Virus record (IMG/VR): IMGVR_UViG_3300010938_000015
Coordinates: 1-27,813 of that record
Reading direction: 5' to 3' (one strand)
DNA length: 27,813 nt
Origin: a virus
In this document: piece by piece, positions 1-8,333 of the stretch
Position numbering within the stretch: the stretch's first letter is position 1
Layout of the letters: each line of letters starts with the position of its first letter
The notes under the pieces: generated by a model
Database searches by the model: none
What the model was told of the DNA's origin: nothing
The model's input: the letters and a program-made list of their open reading frames with translations, nothing else
Position numbers and translations under genes: made by a program

Positions 1-95
1 TCTTCATCTTCGGCTTCTTCATCTTCGGCTTCTTCATCTTCATCTTCTTCATCTTCGGCTTCTTCATCTTCAGCTTCTTCATCTTCGGCTTCGGC
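1..95. repeat. 15-base-type repeats coding an acidic AEDEE tail
   Basis: Tandem and slightly degenerate copies of tcttcatcttcggct (plus strand) run from the window edge to about 95. On the minus strand they encode alternating Ala and Glu/Asp units at the C-terminal side of the large open frame. The array continues beyond the window, so copy number cannot be given. Confidence 0.9.
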
Positions 96-1904
96 TCCAG
101 TGTAACTAGCTAGGTCAACCTCTGCATCTTGTTCACATGATGCATCAACACATCCAATTGTATAATCATCGGTGCCAGGAACTTCAGAATCAACTTCGGA
201 ACCCATTGAAACTTCATTTCCAGATGAAGTGATAGAAGTTAATTCATTCTGTAATTCCATCCATTTACTCTTAATCTCATCAGCTAATTCACCAACTCTC
301 TTGGCCTTTGCTACAGCTCCATCAACAACTGCCATAATACCTTCAATTCCATTTTCTGAAAGAAGTTTCTTAAAGCCATTAGTGTATTTAGCGTACTGTT
401 CAGTTAATTCTGTTACGGCCTTTTTCTTGTCTTCTAGACTTAATTCATCACCACCGGCTTCTAGGTCATCACCACCGGCTTCTAAATCATCACCACCGGC
501 TTCTAAATCACCACCTAGGTCATCACCACCAACGTCAAGGCCCAAGTCACTTTCTGTTTCATCAACAGCACCTTCTGGAGCGACTAATTCATCTTCCTCT
601 TCTGCTGCTGGAATCTTATCAAAGTTGCTTAAGTCACTTACTCTACCAAGCAATTCTGAGCTAATACCTGCTAAGATTTCTTCAGATTCATCACGTACTG
701 CCTTATCTGCTGTTTCATTTTTCTTTAATCTAGCTAATAAGTTATCAATATGCTCAATGGTATCATTGTCTGCAGCGTCACCCTGACTTGCTAGTGATGA
801 ACGTGCAAATTGTAATGCCATTTGAGTCATATCTGTATCAACTGTCTCATTTAAAACAGTACTTAAGAATGTATCATAATCTTTTTCAAATGATGTTGAT
901 TCTTTTAATGTCTCAACTGCTGATATTACTGAAATTTCTTCTGCTTTCTTAGCAACTTTACTCCACGATTCAATAATGCTATCTTTATTGACCCTTAAAT
1001 TAGTACGATAAACTAATTCTGAAGTATGTTCTGTGAGGATAGAATTGAAAATACAATTTGCAAACAATGAATTTTCAACCAATGTATCAAATTCCGCCCT
1101 ATTTAATAAGCAGAACTCTTGGTATTCACGGAAGAATTTTCCTGCTTTTTCAACAGCTTCTTCTAACTTGTGTTGTGATATTAGTAAAGCAATACCCTTT
1201 ATAAATTCATTAAATCCATCTTTCTTATATGCCGATTCTGCTACTGTCTTCATGTTTTTTGCAATTACACGACGACGGGTCATTTCGTTTATTGGTATTA
1301 CGATCTTATCAGAATCAGAGAAGAAAGCTGATACGATATTACCATTTGAAGTTACATCATATCTCTCTACTATTGATTCAACGATAGCTGATATAATTTT
1401 ACCTTTTTTATCTTCAGGTAATTGCTTGTTATCTACCTTAATAAAGTGAACGTTATTATCTCTAGTTCTTACGTAACCACTTTCTGGGATAACTTTTGAA
1501 CGGAATTTGCTTGCTTCGATCTTCGAGAAAACTTGATCTGCTCTTGCAAAGTCGTCTGCGTCAATAGCTTCGACTAAATTATTGCAAAACTTTGAAAACG
1601 TTTCGCTCTTTTCTGATTCAGTGACAATAATTTGTCTAGCATTCTGAATAAAGAATCTATTCTTTTGCTTTTTAATATCGGCTTCAAAAAGTTTATGAGT
1701 GTCAACATCTTCATAAATCAAACTTGACTTATTAAGAGACTTTAACTCAAAATTTTTACCATTTTTCTTACCAATAGATTTAATTTGGTTAGAAAAGAAA
1801 TTTAAGGTTGCACCAACACCCTCATTGAACGTGCGCAAAAGCTTACCAGCATCCATATGAATTACCTTGGATACATTTTGCTCTTGATTAGCACCATTTG
1901 GCAT
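1..1904 (-). CDS. Large acidic-tailed virion or prohead core protein candidate, 3' end missing
   Basis: The minus frame is open from an ATG at 1904 to the window edge (634 codons, no stop). A good Shine-Dalgarno (GGAGA) lies 6 bases before the ATG, and the start is 48 bases past the portal stop. I do not recognise the fold. The first 400 or so residues are a mixed lysine- and glutamate-rich, helix-prone sequence beginning MPNGANQEQN. Then come a Gly-Asp linker with three copies of GGDDLEA, a further helical stretch, and a very acidic tail of repeated AEDEE units. In T4-type phages the genes just after the portal encode the prohead core, protease and scaffold, and some of these are strongly acidic. 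A scaffold or core role is therefore inferred from position and charge only. A minor structural protein is equally possible. The coding frame itself is secure. Confidence 0.85.
   Translation of the reverse strand, partial: MPNGANQEQNVSKVIHMDAGKLLRTFNEGVGATLNFFSNQIKSIGKKNGKNFELKSLNKSSLIYEDVDTHKLFEADIKKQKNRFFIQNARQIIVTESEKSETFSKFCNNLVEAIDADDFARADQVFSKIEASKFRSKVIPESGYVRTRDNNVHFIKVDNKQLPEDKKGKIISAIVESIVERYDVTSNGNIVSAFFSDSDKIVIPINEMTRRRVIAKNMKTVAESAYKKDGFNEFIKGIALLISQHKLEEAVEKAGKFFREYQEFCLLNRAEFDTLVENSLFANCIFNSILTEHTSELVYRTNLRVNKDSIIESWSKVAKKAEEISVISAVETLKESTSFEKDYDTFLSTVLNETVDTDMTQMALQFARSSLASQGDAADNDTIEHIDNLLARLKKNETADKAVRDESEEILAGISSELLGRVSDLSNFDKIPAAEEEDELVAPEGAVDETESDLGLDVGGDDLGGDLEAGGDDLEAGGDDLEAGGDELSLEDKKKAVTELTEQYAKYTNGFKKLLSENGIEGIMAVVDGAVAKAKRVGELADEIKSKWMELQNELTSITSSGNEVSMGSEVDSEVPGTDDYTIGCVDASCEQDAEVDLASYTGAEAEDEEAEDEEAEDEEDEDEEAEDEEAEDE
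445..507. repeat. Three 21-base tandem repeats (GGDDLEA linker)
   Basis: Three units of 21 bases beginning tcatcaccaccggcttcta occur at 445, 466 and 487, differing only in the last two bases. A decayed fourth unit follows to about 530. They encode a Gly-Gly-Asp-Asp-Leu-Glu-Ala linker in the minus-strand protein, so this is a protein-level repeat and not a regulatory array. Confidence 0.9.
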
Positions 1905-1952
1905 ATCTGTCTCCGTTATTCGACTGTTGTACTTTTGACTGAAGATCTACTT

Positions 1953-4900
1953 TTATAATTCTGGTATATCATTTCTTGTTATTTCTTTAGAATCATTCTT
2001 CTTTTTCTTAAATGAATCAATATATGATGTAAATCCGTTTCTCTCTTCTGTCATAAATTGTGTCATAGCATTTTTACTCTCTTCTATCAAATTATCTTGA
2101 AGATATGACTCTACTATAACTTCTGTTTCATCCACTCTTTGTGGAAGACCATCTAATTCGCCTCTACTCAAGAAATAATCAAGTGGCTTACTTGGATATT
2201 TACTTTCTCTAATTAATTTAATTGTATTAATTAAAGATGTTTTTTCTTCTCTAATCAGTTTTTTGGCTTGTTCAAAGATCAAGTTTTCTTGTTTATTATA
2301 TGATTCTAAACCAAGGTCGGCTTCGCCACCTTTATCAACGCCTTCTATACCTGCACCTATATCTATTTCGCCAACCCCACCTTCACTACCAAGGTCTAAG
2401 CCTCCACCTTCACCACCAAGACCACCAAGGTCTAAGCCTCCACCTCCACTACTTTCACCGCCTTTATCTTCTGACTGCTTACTTAGGCTCAATTCGATTT
2501 CATCTAAACTCATATCTGTAAATGTAGCAATTAACCATTCTGGTTTAAAGAACCCAATAGTTTTCAACCTTTCAATAACTTCTGCTCTACTTTTCCATAC
2601 TTCTATTCTATATAATTCATCTATAGCAGAGCTTGCAGTCATTCCTATGTCAAAAGACTTCATCTCTTCTATTGAATATCCACGTAAGGCCAAATGTACT
2701 AAAGCAATCTTTTTTAAACCTATTGATACAATAGATTGGATAAATTGTACTGCTTTTCCAAATTCAGGTGCTACTTGTGACAATGATTGCTTTGAATCAT
2801 CACTTTTATCACCCATACCAGCACGTGCAAATGGTATTTTAAGCGGTGCAATCATTTTCTTTTTAAAGTATTCAATATCTGCTATTTGATCTAAGTTTTC
2901 AGCACCTGGTAATGTATCAATAGTTGGACCTTCTCCGCCTGGTCTTTGTGGAAGCCAAAAATCATCTTCTTGTATTTGTGGGGACCAACGTTCAGTAACA
3001 TCGTTACTTGAGTAATCAAATATTTTCTTCTTCTTAAACGCTCTAGAAGCCATTTCAATAACATCTGGTATTTCTTTAGTTGGAATATTACCAACAGGTA
3101 TTGTAAATACACGCTTCTCTGGCGCTCTTGTTAAGCGATAAATAATAGCAGCATCTTCCATCAGGCGAAGTTGTTTAAAAGCTTTTCTTGCACCATCCAA
3201 AATAGAATTATGGACAACAATTCCATCAGCAATAAAATTCGATGCTTCATGCTCTACTTGAATATCAGCAGTTTGATGAAAACCATCTCTTTCTATAGAA
3301 ACAATTGATTCGAATAAAGTATTCGTTCCGTACCTTTGTGACTCTTTTTTACGTATATTATAACCACGTGCACCAATTCTTTGAACGTGACGACCAGCAG
3401 ATTCAAATAAGTCAGCTTTATAAAAATAAATATACCAAGTTTTAGAATGATGTATATCACATTCTGTATGCGGAGTTATAATATCACGTTCACGATTACT
3501 AATATTACCACACTTCCATCCTATCTCACCAATTAGTAACTTTATATCTTTAATTAAATCTTCATTAGCTAATTCTATCTGAAATCTTTCACAACCCCAT
3601 TCATCAATAATACTAGAGCCATCAGCATCTATTAACCCATCAATAAATGCAATTTTAACATCTAGTGGACTTTGATAAACCCACCCTGGAATACGTTTAT
3701 TTTTACAACCTTGAATAAAACCACAATTATTTTCCAAGAAATTTGAAAAGTCAACAGAGTAAGTTTTAGTAGTATCTTCCAATAAAGCACTTTGAGAGTT
3801 ACTTTTTTTGTAACTACTAGTCTTATTAGATGAATAATTATTTAAAGATTCTTTATAATATTTATTCAAATTATCATATTCATCACAAGCAAATTCTACA
3901 CCTTTATTTTGCCACTTGTTATTGCCTGTTTTATGTCTATTTAACCATCCATTGCCAATCAAAAAGCCAAATAGCTTTGCAAATTTTTCATCAGCTATAA
4001 CTTCTTTATCATTAATACTACCCAATTTAATATAATTCCTGTTATTTCTTATAGCAGCCGTTCTAGGTATTACTAATTCATCACCAAGTTTCAATTCATC
4101 AGCACGTCTATAAACAAGCTCGGACAACCATTTTCCTTGTGACTTAACCCATTGCCTAACTAAAATAGGGTGATTGCCACTACAATTATTTTCAAAATGT
4201 CTTGTTTTAATTTTATAAATTTCTTTTTCGCCACTATGGCAAGCAGCAACAACTCTTGTTTCTACAAGTTTTTCACCATCAAATGAATAAACTTTATCAT
4301 CTTTTTGAAAATCTTCAATATTCTTATAGCCAGATGGAGTAAGAACGCGAGTACCAAATATCTGACAACGACCATAAGGATGATACATTGATTCTAGGTT
4401 AGACAAGCGCAAATGCATTACTTGCCAAGGGTTAAAAAATTGAGGTGACGATGCTAATTCATCTTGATAAAAGAATCCAACTAGATCACTGTTTTTGGTT
4501 TCACACCTATTAAAATTATAAATATTTAAATGCCTAATTCTTGATACACCATTTCTATGTTCAGTTGGTATTATTTCCCAAGAACAATCACCATATTTGC
4601 ATAAGTATCTGATTATTCCTCTAATATTATTATCTATGAGTAAAGTATCAAAAAATAATGAATCCAATTCATCTTTAACTTTTTTAAATTTAGATTTAAT
4701 GAAAATTGAATGTTTACGTTCAGAGTCAACTAACGATGCTTCATCTGCATATAAATCCAATGCTAAACTTATTTCACCAACTTCATCCATCTGGTCAAAA
4801 TCTTTATATCTTTCTAACCTATTAATATGTAAGTTAGTTTGCTCCAGAAGAGATGCTGGGCTAGACTGATTTACGAAATCGCCAATTGAGGTAAATCTTC

Positions 4901-4997
4901 CAAGATCGCTCTGATTTTGGAAAATATTATCTGCATTATATATATTATTCCTTGCAAATAATGCTCTAATTCTGTCGAATACTGGAAACCAACTCAT
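1953..4997 (-). CDS. Portal vertex protein (gp20-type) interrupted by an intein
   Basis: The protein forms the dodecameric portal at the special capsid vertex, through which DNA is packaged and to which the tail joins. The 1014-residue product contains a 387-residue intein (residues 211-597); the spliced protein would be about 627 residues, compared with 524 in T4 gp20. The gp20 signature is clear just after the intein: KQLRLMEDAAIIYRLTRAPEK, then VFTIPVGNIP. The C-terminal part has a Gly/Asp-rich low-complexity stretch (rough extein residues 465-515) and a charged helical tail that ordinary gp20 lacks. The ATG at 4997 is preceded by a strong Shine-Dalgarno (AGAGGG). The gene sits 45 bases after the large terminase, as expected for a packaging module. 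Confidence 0.95.
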   Translation of the reverse strand: MSWFPVFDRIRALFARNNIYNADNIFQNQSDLGRFTSIGDFVNQSSPASLLEQTNLHINRLERYKDFDQMDEVGEISLALDLYADEASLVDSERKHSIFIKSKFKKVKDELDSLFFDTLLIDNNIRGIIRYLCKYGDCSWEIIPTEHRNGVSRIRHLNIYNFNRCETKNSDLVGFFYQDELASSPQFFNPWQVMHLRLSNLESMYHPYGRCQIFGTRVLTPSGYKNIEDFQKDDKVYSFDGEKLVETRVVAACHSGEKEIYKIKTRHFENNCSGNHPILVRQWVKSQGKWLSELVYRRADELKLGDELVIPRTAAIRNNRNYIKLGSINDKEVIADEKFAKLFGFLIGNGWLNRHKTGNNKWQNKGVEFACDEYDNLNKYYKESLNNYSSNKTSSYKKSNSQSALLEDTTKTYSVDFSNFLENNCGFIQGCKNKRIPGWVYQSPLDVKIAFIDGLIDADGSSIIDEWGCERFQIELANEDLIKDIKLLIGEIGWKCGNISNRERDIITPHTECDIHHSKTWYIYFYKADLFESAGRHVQRIGARGYNIRKKESQRYGTNTLFESIVSIERDGFHQTADIQVEHEASNFIADGIVVHNSILDGARKAFKQLRLMEDAAIIYRLTRAPEKRVFTIPVGNIPTKEIPDVIEMASRAFKKKKIFDYSSNDVTERWSPQIQEDDFWLPQRPGGEGPTIDTLPGAENLDQIADIEYFKKKMIAPLKIPFARAGMGDKSDDSKQSLSQVAPEFGKAVQFIQSIVSIGLKKIALVHLALRGYSIEEMKSFDIGMTASSAIDELYRIEVWKSRAEVIERLKTIGFFKPEWLIATFTDMSLDEIELSLSKQSEDKGGESSGGGGLDLGGLGGEGGGLDLGSEGGVGEIDIGAGIEGVDKGGEADLGLESYNKQENLIFEQAKKLIREEKTSLINTIKLIRESKYPSKPLDYFLSRGELDGLPQRVDETEVIVESYLQDNLIEESKNAMTQFMTEERNGFTSYIDSFKKKKNDSKEITRNDIPEL
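3207..4367 (-). mobile_element. LAGLIDADG intein in the portal protein
   Basis: This in-frame 387-residue insert begins with Cys right after YHPYGR and ends GIVVHN before Ser. Those are the standard intein boundaries: Cys1, C-terminal His-Asn, then Ser at +1. Block B is visible as CSGNHPI. Two endonuclease motifs are present: LFGFLIGNG (portal residues 342-350) and FIDGLIDADG (451-460). In the first, the usual catalytic Asp of IGDG is Asn349; in the second, Asp459 is intact. The splicing parts look complete, while the endonuclease may be crippled. The insertion point precedes the conserved portal sequence SILDGARKAFKQL, fitting the habit of inteins to occupy highly conserved sites. Confidence 0.95.
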
Positions 4998-5042
4998 TAT
5001 ATCCCTCTGGTCTTGTTATATTTTTGTGGCTATATTATTTAC

Positions 5043-6917
5043 CTATGTTGATCTCTTTTTAATCGTTATTTTCATAGGCTTTTTAAAATGATTACCCTTT
5101 ACTACTGTAGCCGGTAACATATCCTTAATTCTTTGCCTCCATTGTTCTTCTGTCTCACCTTGCTTTCTAGAATTTTTTAGTAACTGCGATGTAAATTTAC
5201 CAATCTCATTAGTAATACTAATTCTTTTGTTTTCTTTTTTATCGGCATCATTTATATTACTGCTAATTGGCAATAATAATTTACTATCTTTAACTACCTC
5301 ATTAGATAACAATTTTGGAGCTAAATTATTAGCTCTAAATGGTATTAAAATTCCATTATTGTTTTGTGAAGCATCGCTAATTGCTAAAAATCCTAAGCCA
5401 CAAGCCAAAACAATATCATCTCTATTTCCGGCTCCGCTTTCGTTTCCAGTTCTACCACCACCTTTATTAATATAAATTACTAATTGCTTATATAATCTAG
5501 GTGAATAAATTTTAAATCCATCCATTCCTATATTATCTTTTAATGCTGAATTTAGAATAGGTTTTGTAGATGGAGTTATTGTAAATCCAACTTCACCATG
5601 ATCAGATGGCTTTGACTTTTTCCTCCATAAGTTAAAATAACCTATGTCATGCTCTAATTCTTGTGCTGCTGCTATTCCAAGTCCACCAGACCTATCAACA
5701 ACTAATGTAGCATGATTATACCACATAGAAAGCCAAGTAGCCATTCTAACAGCTATTTTTACTCTAACCTTCGAACTAAATTCAGCTACCTGTTCTCTAT
5801 CAGTTATATCCCAGACAACAATTGCTGTATGATCTTTAGCTTCTCCACCAGATATATCAAATCCAACACTATATATATGGTTTTCTTTAGGCTCTTCCCA
5901 AACCCATAATTGTTTTTCAAAATCTAAATTTGTTATTACACCATCTGGATCTGTAAATTGATGTGTTTCTATTACTGAATATGGTTTTGGATTAGCTCTT
6001 TGAAATTCACCAATATATCTAAGTACAGCTGCATCTAAAACAGTATCTCCAGATCCTAAAAATTCTGCCAGCACCTCTTGTTTGAATTTACTAGTTTCAC
6101 CTTTTTGCTGCAAAGCTCTAAATTGTTGTTCTAGCCATGGACTCCAGTAAGGTCCATATTTATCTATATCTTCAGAGGTTGTACACTTTCTTATATTGGC
6201 AGTTGGAGCAATTATTCTACCATCTGATAGCTTAATTTCCCAATCCATATCCCACCAGTTAATTTCGATGGTGGCAAAATCGTTCTGTTTAGCCTGAGCA
6301 TCCATCCATTTTGCCCAGTACCAATTACCTACTCCATTAGTCGTAGAAATGACTATAACCTTACCACCGTGCATCAATGTAGGTTGGCCTGCAGTCCACA
6401 TCAAATCCATATGAGGCATGAATGCAGCTTCATCAAGTATAACAAGTGATGCAGAATTTGATCTTAGAGTATCTGGTGCTGATGTTAATGATCTAATTGA
6501 ACTGCCTGATGAAAATTCTACAGTATGTTCATTCCAAGCAGAATCTGCCTTATGAAATATCTCGCGCATCCATTCAGGGAGATTTTCATACACTACTTTA
6601 ACGTTTTTACGTAAAAATTCTTTAGCATCATCATCTCTTTTAGAGACAATTAATACTTTCTTATAAGTATGAAACATCGCATACCATAGAGCATATGCTC
6701 CTGTTAATGTAGAAACGCCTGCTTGTCTAGTTTTCTTATATATACAATAGATATGATTTTTATATATATCTAATGCTGCTCTTTGATATTTAAATAATTT
6801 AAAATCTATTAAACCAGCTTGAGGATGCTCAACTTTACAAAAATTCTCAATAAAGTACTCTACTGATTCAGCGCACTTTTGAAGTATTTTCTTACAATAG
6901 TCATTAACATTACTCAT
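5043..6917 (-). CDS. Terminase large subunit (gp17-type ATPase-nuclease)
   Basis: This is the packaging motor, which pumps DNA into the prohead using ATP and cuts concatemers with its nuclease domain. At 624 residues it is close to T4 gp17 (610). The N-terminal ATPase shows a Walker A variant KTRQAGVST (62-70), Walker B LVILDEAAF (158-166) and the coupling motif STT (191-193). The C-terminal RNase H-like nuclease shows acidic residues in GFDISGG (Asp354), VVDRSGG (Asp408) and NRDDIVLA (Asp500/501). The start overlaps the upstream 213-residue gene by 8 bases, suggesting coupled translation. There is no intein here, unlike in the neighbouring portal gene. Confidence 0.96.
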   Translation of the reverse strand: MSNVNDYCKKILQKCAESVEYFIENFCKVEHPQAGLIDFKLFKYQRAALDIYKNHIYCIYKKTRQAGVSTLTGAYALWYAMFHTYKKVLIVSKRDDDAKEFLRKNVKVVYENLPEWMREIFHKADSAWNEHTVEFSSGSSIRSLTSAPDTLRSNSASLVILDEAAFMPHMDLMWTAGQPTLMHGGKVIVISTTNGVGNWYWAKWMDAQAKQNDFATIEINWWDMDWEIKLSDGRIIAPTANIRKCTTSEDIDKYGPYWSPWLEQQFRALQQKGETSKFKQEVLAEFLGSGDTVLDAAVLRYIGEFQRANPKPYSVIETHQFTDPDGVITNLDFEKQLWVWEEPKENHIYSVGFDISGGEAKDHTAIVVWDITDREQVAEFSSKVRVKIAVRMATWLSMWYNHATLVVDRSGGLGIAAAQELEHDIGYFNLWRKKSKPSDHGEVGFTITPSTKPILNSALKDNIGMDGFKIYSPRLYKQLVIYINKGGGRTGNESGAGNRDDIVLACGLGFLAISDASQNNNGILIPFRANNLAPKLLSNEVVKDSKLLLPISSNINDADKKENKRISITNEIGKFTSQLLKNSRKQGETEEQWRQRIKDMLPATVVKGNHFKKPMKITIKKRST

Positions 6918-7551
6918 TAGACTTATTTGCTTTATTCAATAATTCTTTTAATTCAGCAGCATTAATATTTAATGTATTATTTGTTTTGATATTAGTACTA
7001 CGTTTTGTAGCACTCAACAATTTAACTAAAGTATCAGCTGCCTTAACAGAAGTCTCATTTACTTCAGATTTTGTTCTTAATGCATTAACTAATTGTTCTA
7101 CAAACACATCTCCCACTTCACCATCATCTTTACCAAATTCAATTTTTTCCATCAACATGCCTATGGTTTTTTGAATTTGGCTTCTATCTTCTAAATTAGA
7201 GTCAATAACATTTGAGCAAATTGTTATAACTTTATCTCTAATGTTTGTCATTACAGTTGAATCATCTACCAACATATTATCAGAATTAACAATCTCAGCT
7301 GGCTTCGCCTCTACTATTTGATCAACAGATTTTGGTAAAGGTTTAACTAATTCTGTATCTATTTGCTTCTGCACTTTTTGTTCAACTGGTTTAGGATCTT
7401 GTTTAGGATCTTGTTTAGGATCTTGTTTAGGATCTTGTTTAGGAGCTTTTAATTTAGGTAATTGCTGTGGTGGTACTTTTGGCCTACTAGAAGCTTCTAC
7501 CTCATTCAATAGGTCAATTAAATCTTGATCAATATCTGGTATATTATCCAT
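6910..7551 (-). CDS. Candidate terminase small subunit
   Basis: A 213-residue protein whose stop overlaps the start of the large terminase and whose ATG overlaps the upstream stop (TAATG). The N-terminal half is disordered, with Pro, Lys and Gln and a (KQDP)4 repeat. The C-terminal half (about 95-205) is predicted helical and charged, with DRSQIQKTIGMLMEKIEFG and a terminal AAELKELLNKANKS helix. Position directly before the large subunit is typical for the small subunit, which recognises DNA and regulates the motor. I see no sequence motif proving this. A separate packaging or head accessory protein is the alternative. The gene itself is secure from its coupling to both neighbours. Confidence 0.6.
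   Translation of the reverse strand: MDNIPDIDQDLIDLLNEVEASSRPKVPPQQLPKLKAPKQDPKQDPKQDPKQDPKPVEQKVQKQIDTELVKPLPKSVDQIVEAKPAEIVNSDNMLVDDSTVMTNIRDKVITICSNVIDSNLEDRSQIQKTIGMLMEKIEFGKDDGEVGDVFVEQLVNALRTKSEVNETSVKAADTLVKLLSATKRSTNIKTNNTLNINAAELKELLNKANKSNE
7394..7441. repeat. Four perfect 12-base tandem repeats (KQDP)
   Basis: Four identical units of ggatcttgttta stand end to end, within the small-terminase candidate. They encode a Lys-Gln-Asp-Pro repeat in a Pro-rich linker. Perfect identity at DNA level suggests recent slippage expansion, so copy number may vary between relatives. Confidence 0.95.
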
Positions 7552-8333
7552 TATTGGTGCCCATTATTTTTTAACACAGAATTTCCTATATTCTTAATAT
7601 CCTTTTTTAAAGATTCACCATTGTTTTTATTCTTTCTATAATTAATTCTAACACGCTTTTTCAACCTCTCATTAAATTTATCTAGTTTAGCCTCATCTAA
7701 AAACATATATCCAACTTTATTTTCAATATCCGAAGTATCAATTATATCATCAGAAATTGTAATTTTACCAACAACAGCTGGAGAACAATAATCATTGTCG
7801 GCAATAGCAATTGGTACCATTGCTTCATGCACGCCATTATTACATATAAAACTAATAGAGTCAGTTAACACAGAAATATCACCTATCCTACTGCGTAATG
7901 CATCGTAAACTCTACCCTCTAAAGTTAAATTTACTCTATCTATTTCTTTGCTGCATACTTCATCCGCTTTTAGTAAACTACATATATCTTTTTTAATTTT
8001 CATACCACTAATTCCACCGATTTCTTCTTCTAAAATAACAGTTAAATTAGATGGATGTATATTAACAGATGCACCACAAATAGTCTCGTTTATATTAAAA
8101 AATGCCGTTATGTTTGTACAATTTTCAAGCCTATCCAAATTCCATATTAGTATATTTTTAGACGTTGATTCTAGTAAATTTACATCAAAATTTAACTTAG
8201 CATCAGAAATTACTTCTAGCAAAGCTTGCTTTGATATAAATTCACCCTTACCATTTACTGTTAATCTATACTTATTGCATATTGGTGTACTACATAATTT
8301 ATAAGACCCATCTTCACTAAGATTATATTGCAT
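7551..8333 (-). CDS. Unrecognised phage protein, 260 residues
   Basis: I do not recognise this protein. Its ATG directly follows the stop of the sigma-factor gene (TAAATG) and its stop overlaps the next start (TAATG), so it is translated as part of the sigma-terminase array. It looks like a soluble, mainly beta-rich domain (about 1-200) with many Asn, Ile and Val and about eight Cys (for example LCSTPICNKY near residue 13), followed by a basic C-terminus with KKRVRINYRKNKNN. There is no signal peptide or membrane helix. Position beside packaging genes is consistent with a head or neck protein, but nothing in the sequence establishes it. Confidence 0.75.
   Translation of the reverse strand: MQYNLSEDGSYKLCSTPICNKYRLTVNGKGEFISKQALLEVISDAKLNFDVNLLESTSKNILIWNLDRLENCTNITAFFNINETICGASVNIHPSNLTVILEEEIGGISGMKIKKDICSLLKADEVCSKEIDRVNLTLEGRVYDALRSRIGDISVLTDSISFICNNGVHEAMVPIAIADNDYCSPAVVGKITISDDIIDTSDIENKVGYMFLDEAKLDKFNERLKKRVRINYRKNKNNGESLKKDIKNIGNSVLKNNGHQ

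Noticed and set aside
1-507. Possible CRISPR-like repeat array
   Set aside because: The repeats are tandem with no spacers and keep a single reading frame, so they are protein repeats.
172-786. Plus-strand frame with Ser/Pro-rich repeats, 204 codons
   Set aside because: It is the antisense of the repeat-bearing acidic protein on the minus strand; the low-complexity composition comes from the opposite coding frame and it has no ribosome site.
2263-2889. Plus-strand 208-codon Pro/Ser-rich frame, and the 2300-2521 frame within it
   Set aside because: Antisense to the Gly-rich portal tail; the Pro-rich appearance mirrors Gly codons of the portal.
4517-4524. TATAAATA, the T4 late-promoter box (also on the minus strand at 22208-22215)
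   Set aside because: The copies found lie inside coding genes and not ahead of any start; in AT-rich DNA such octamers occur by chance.
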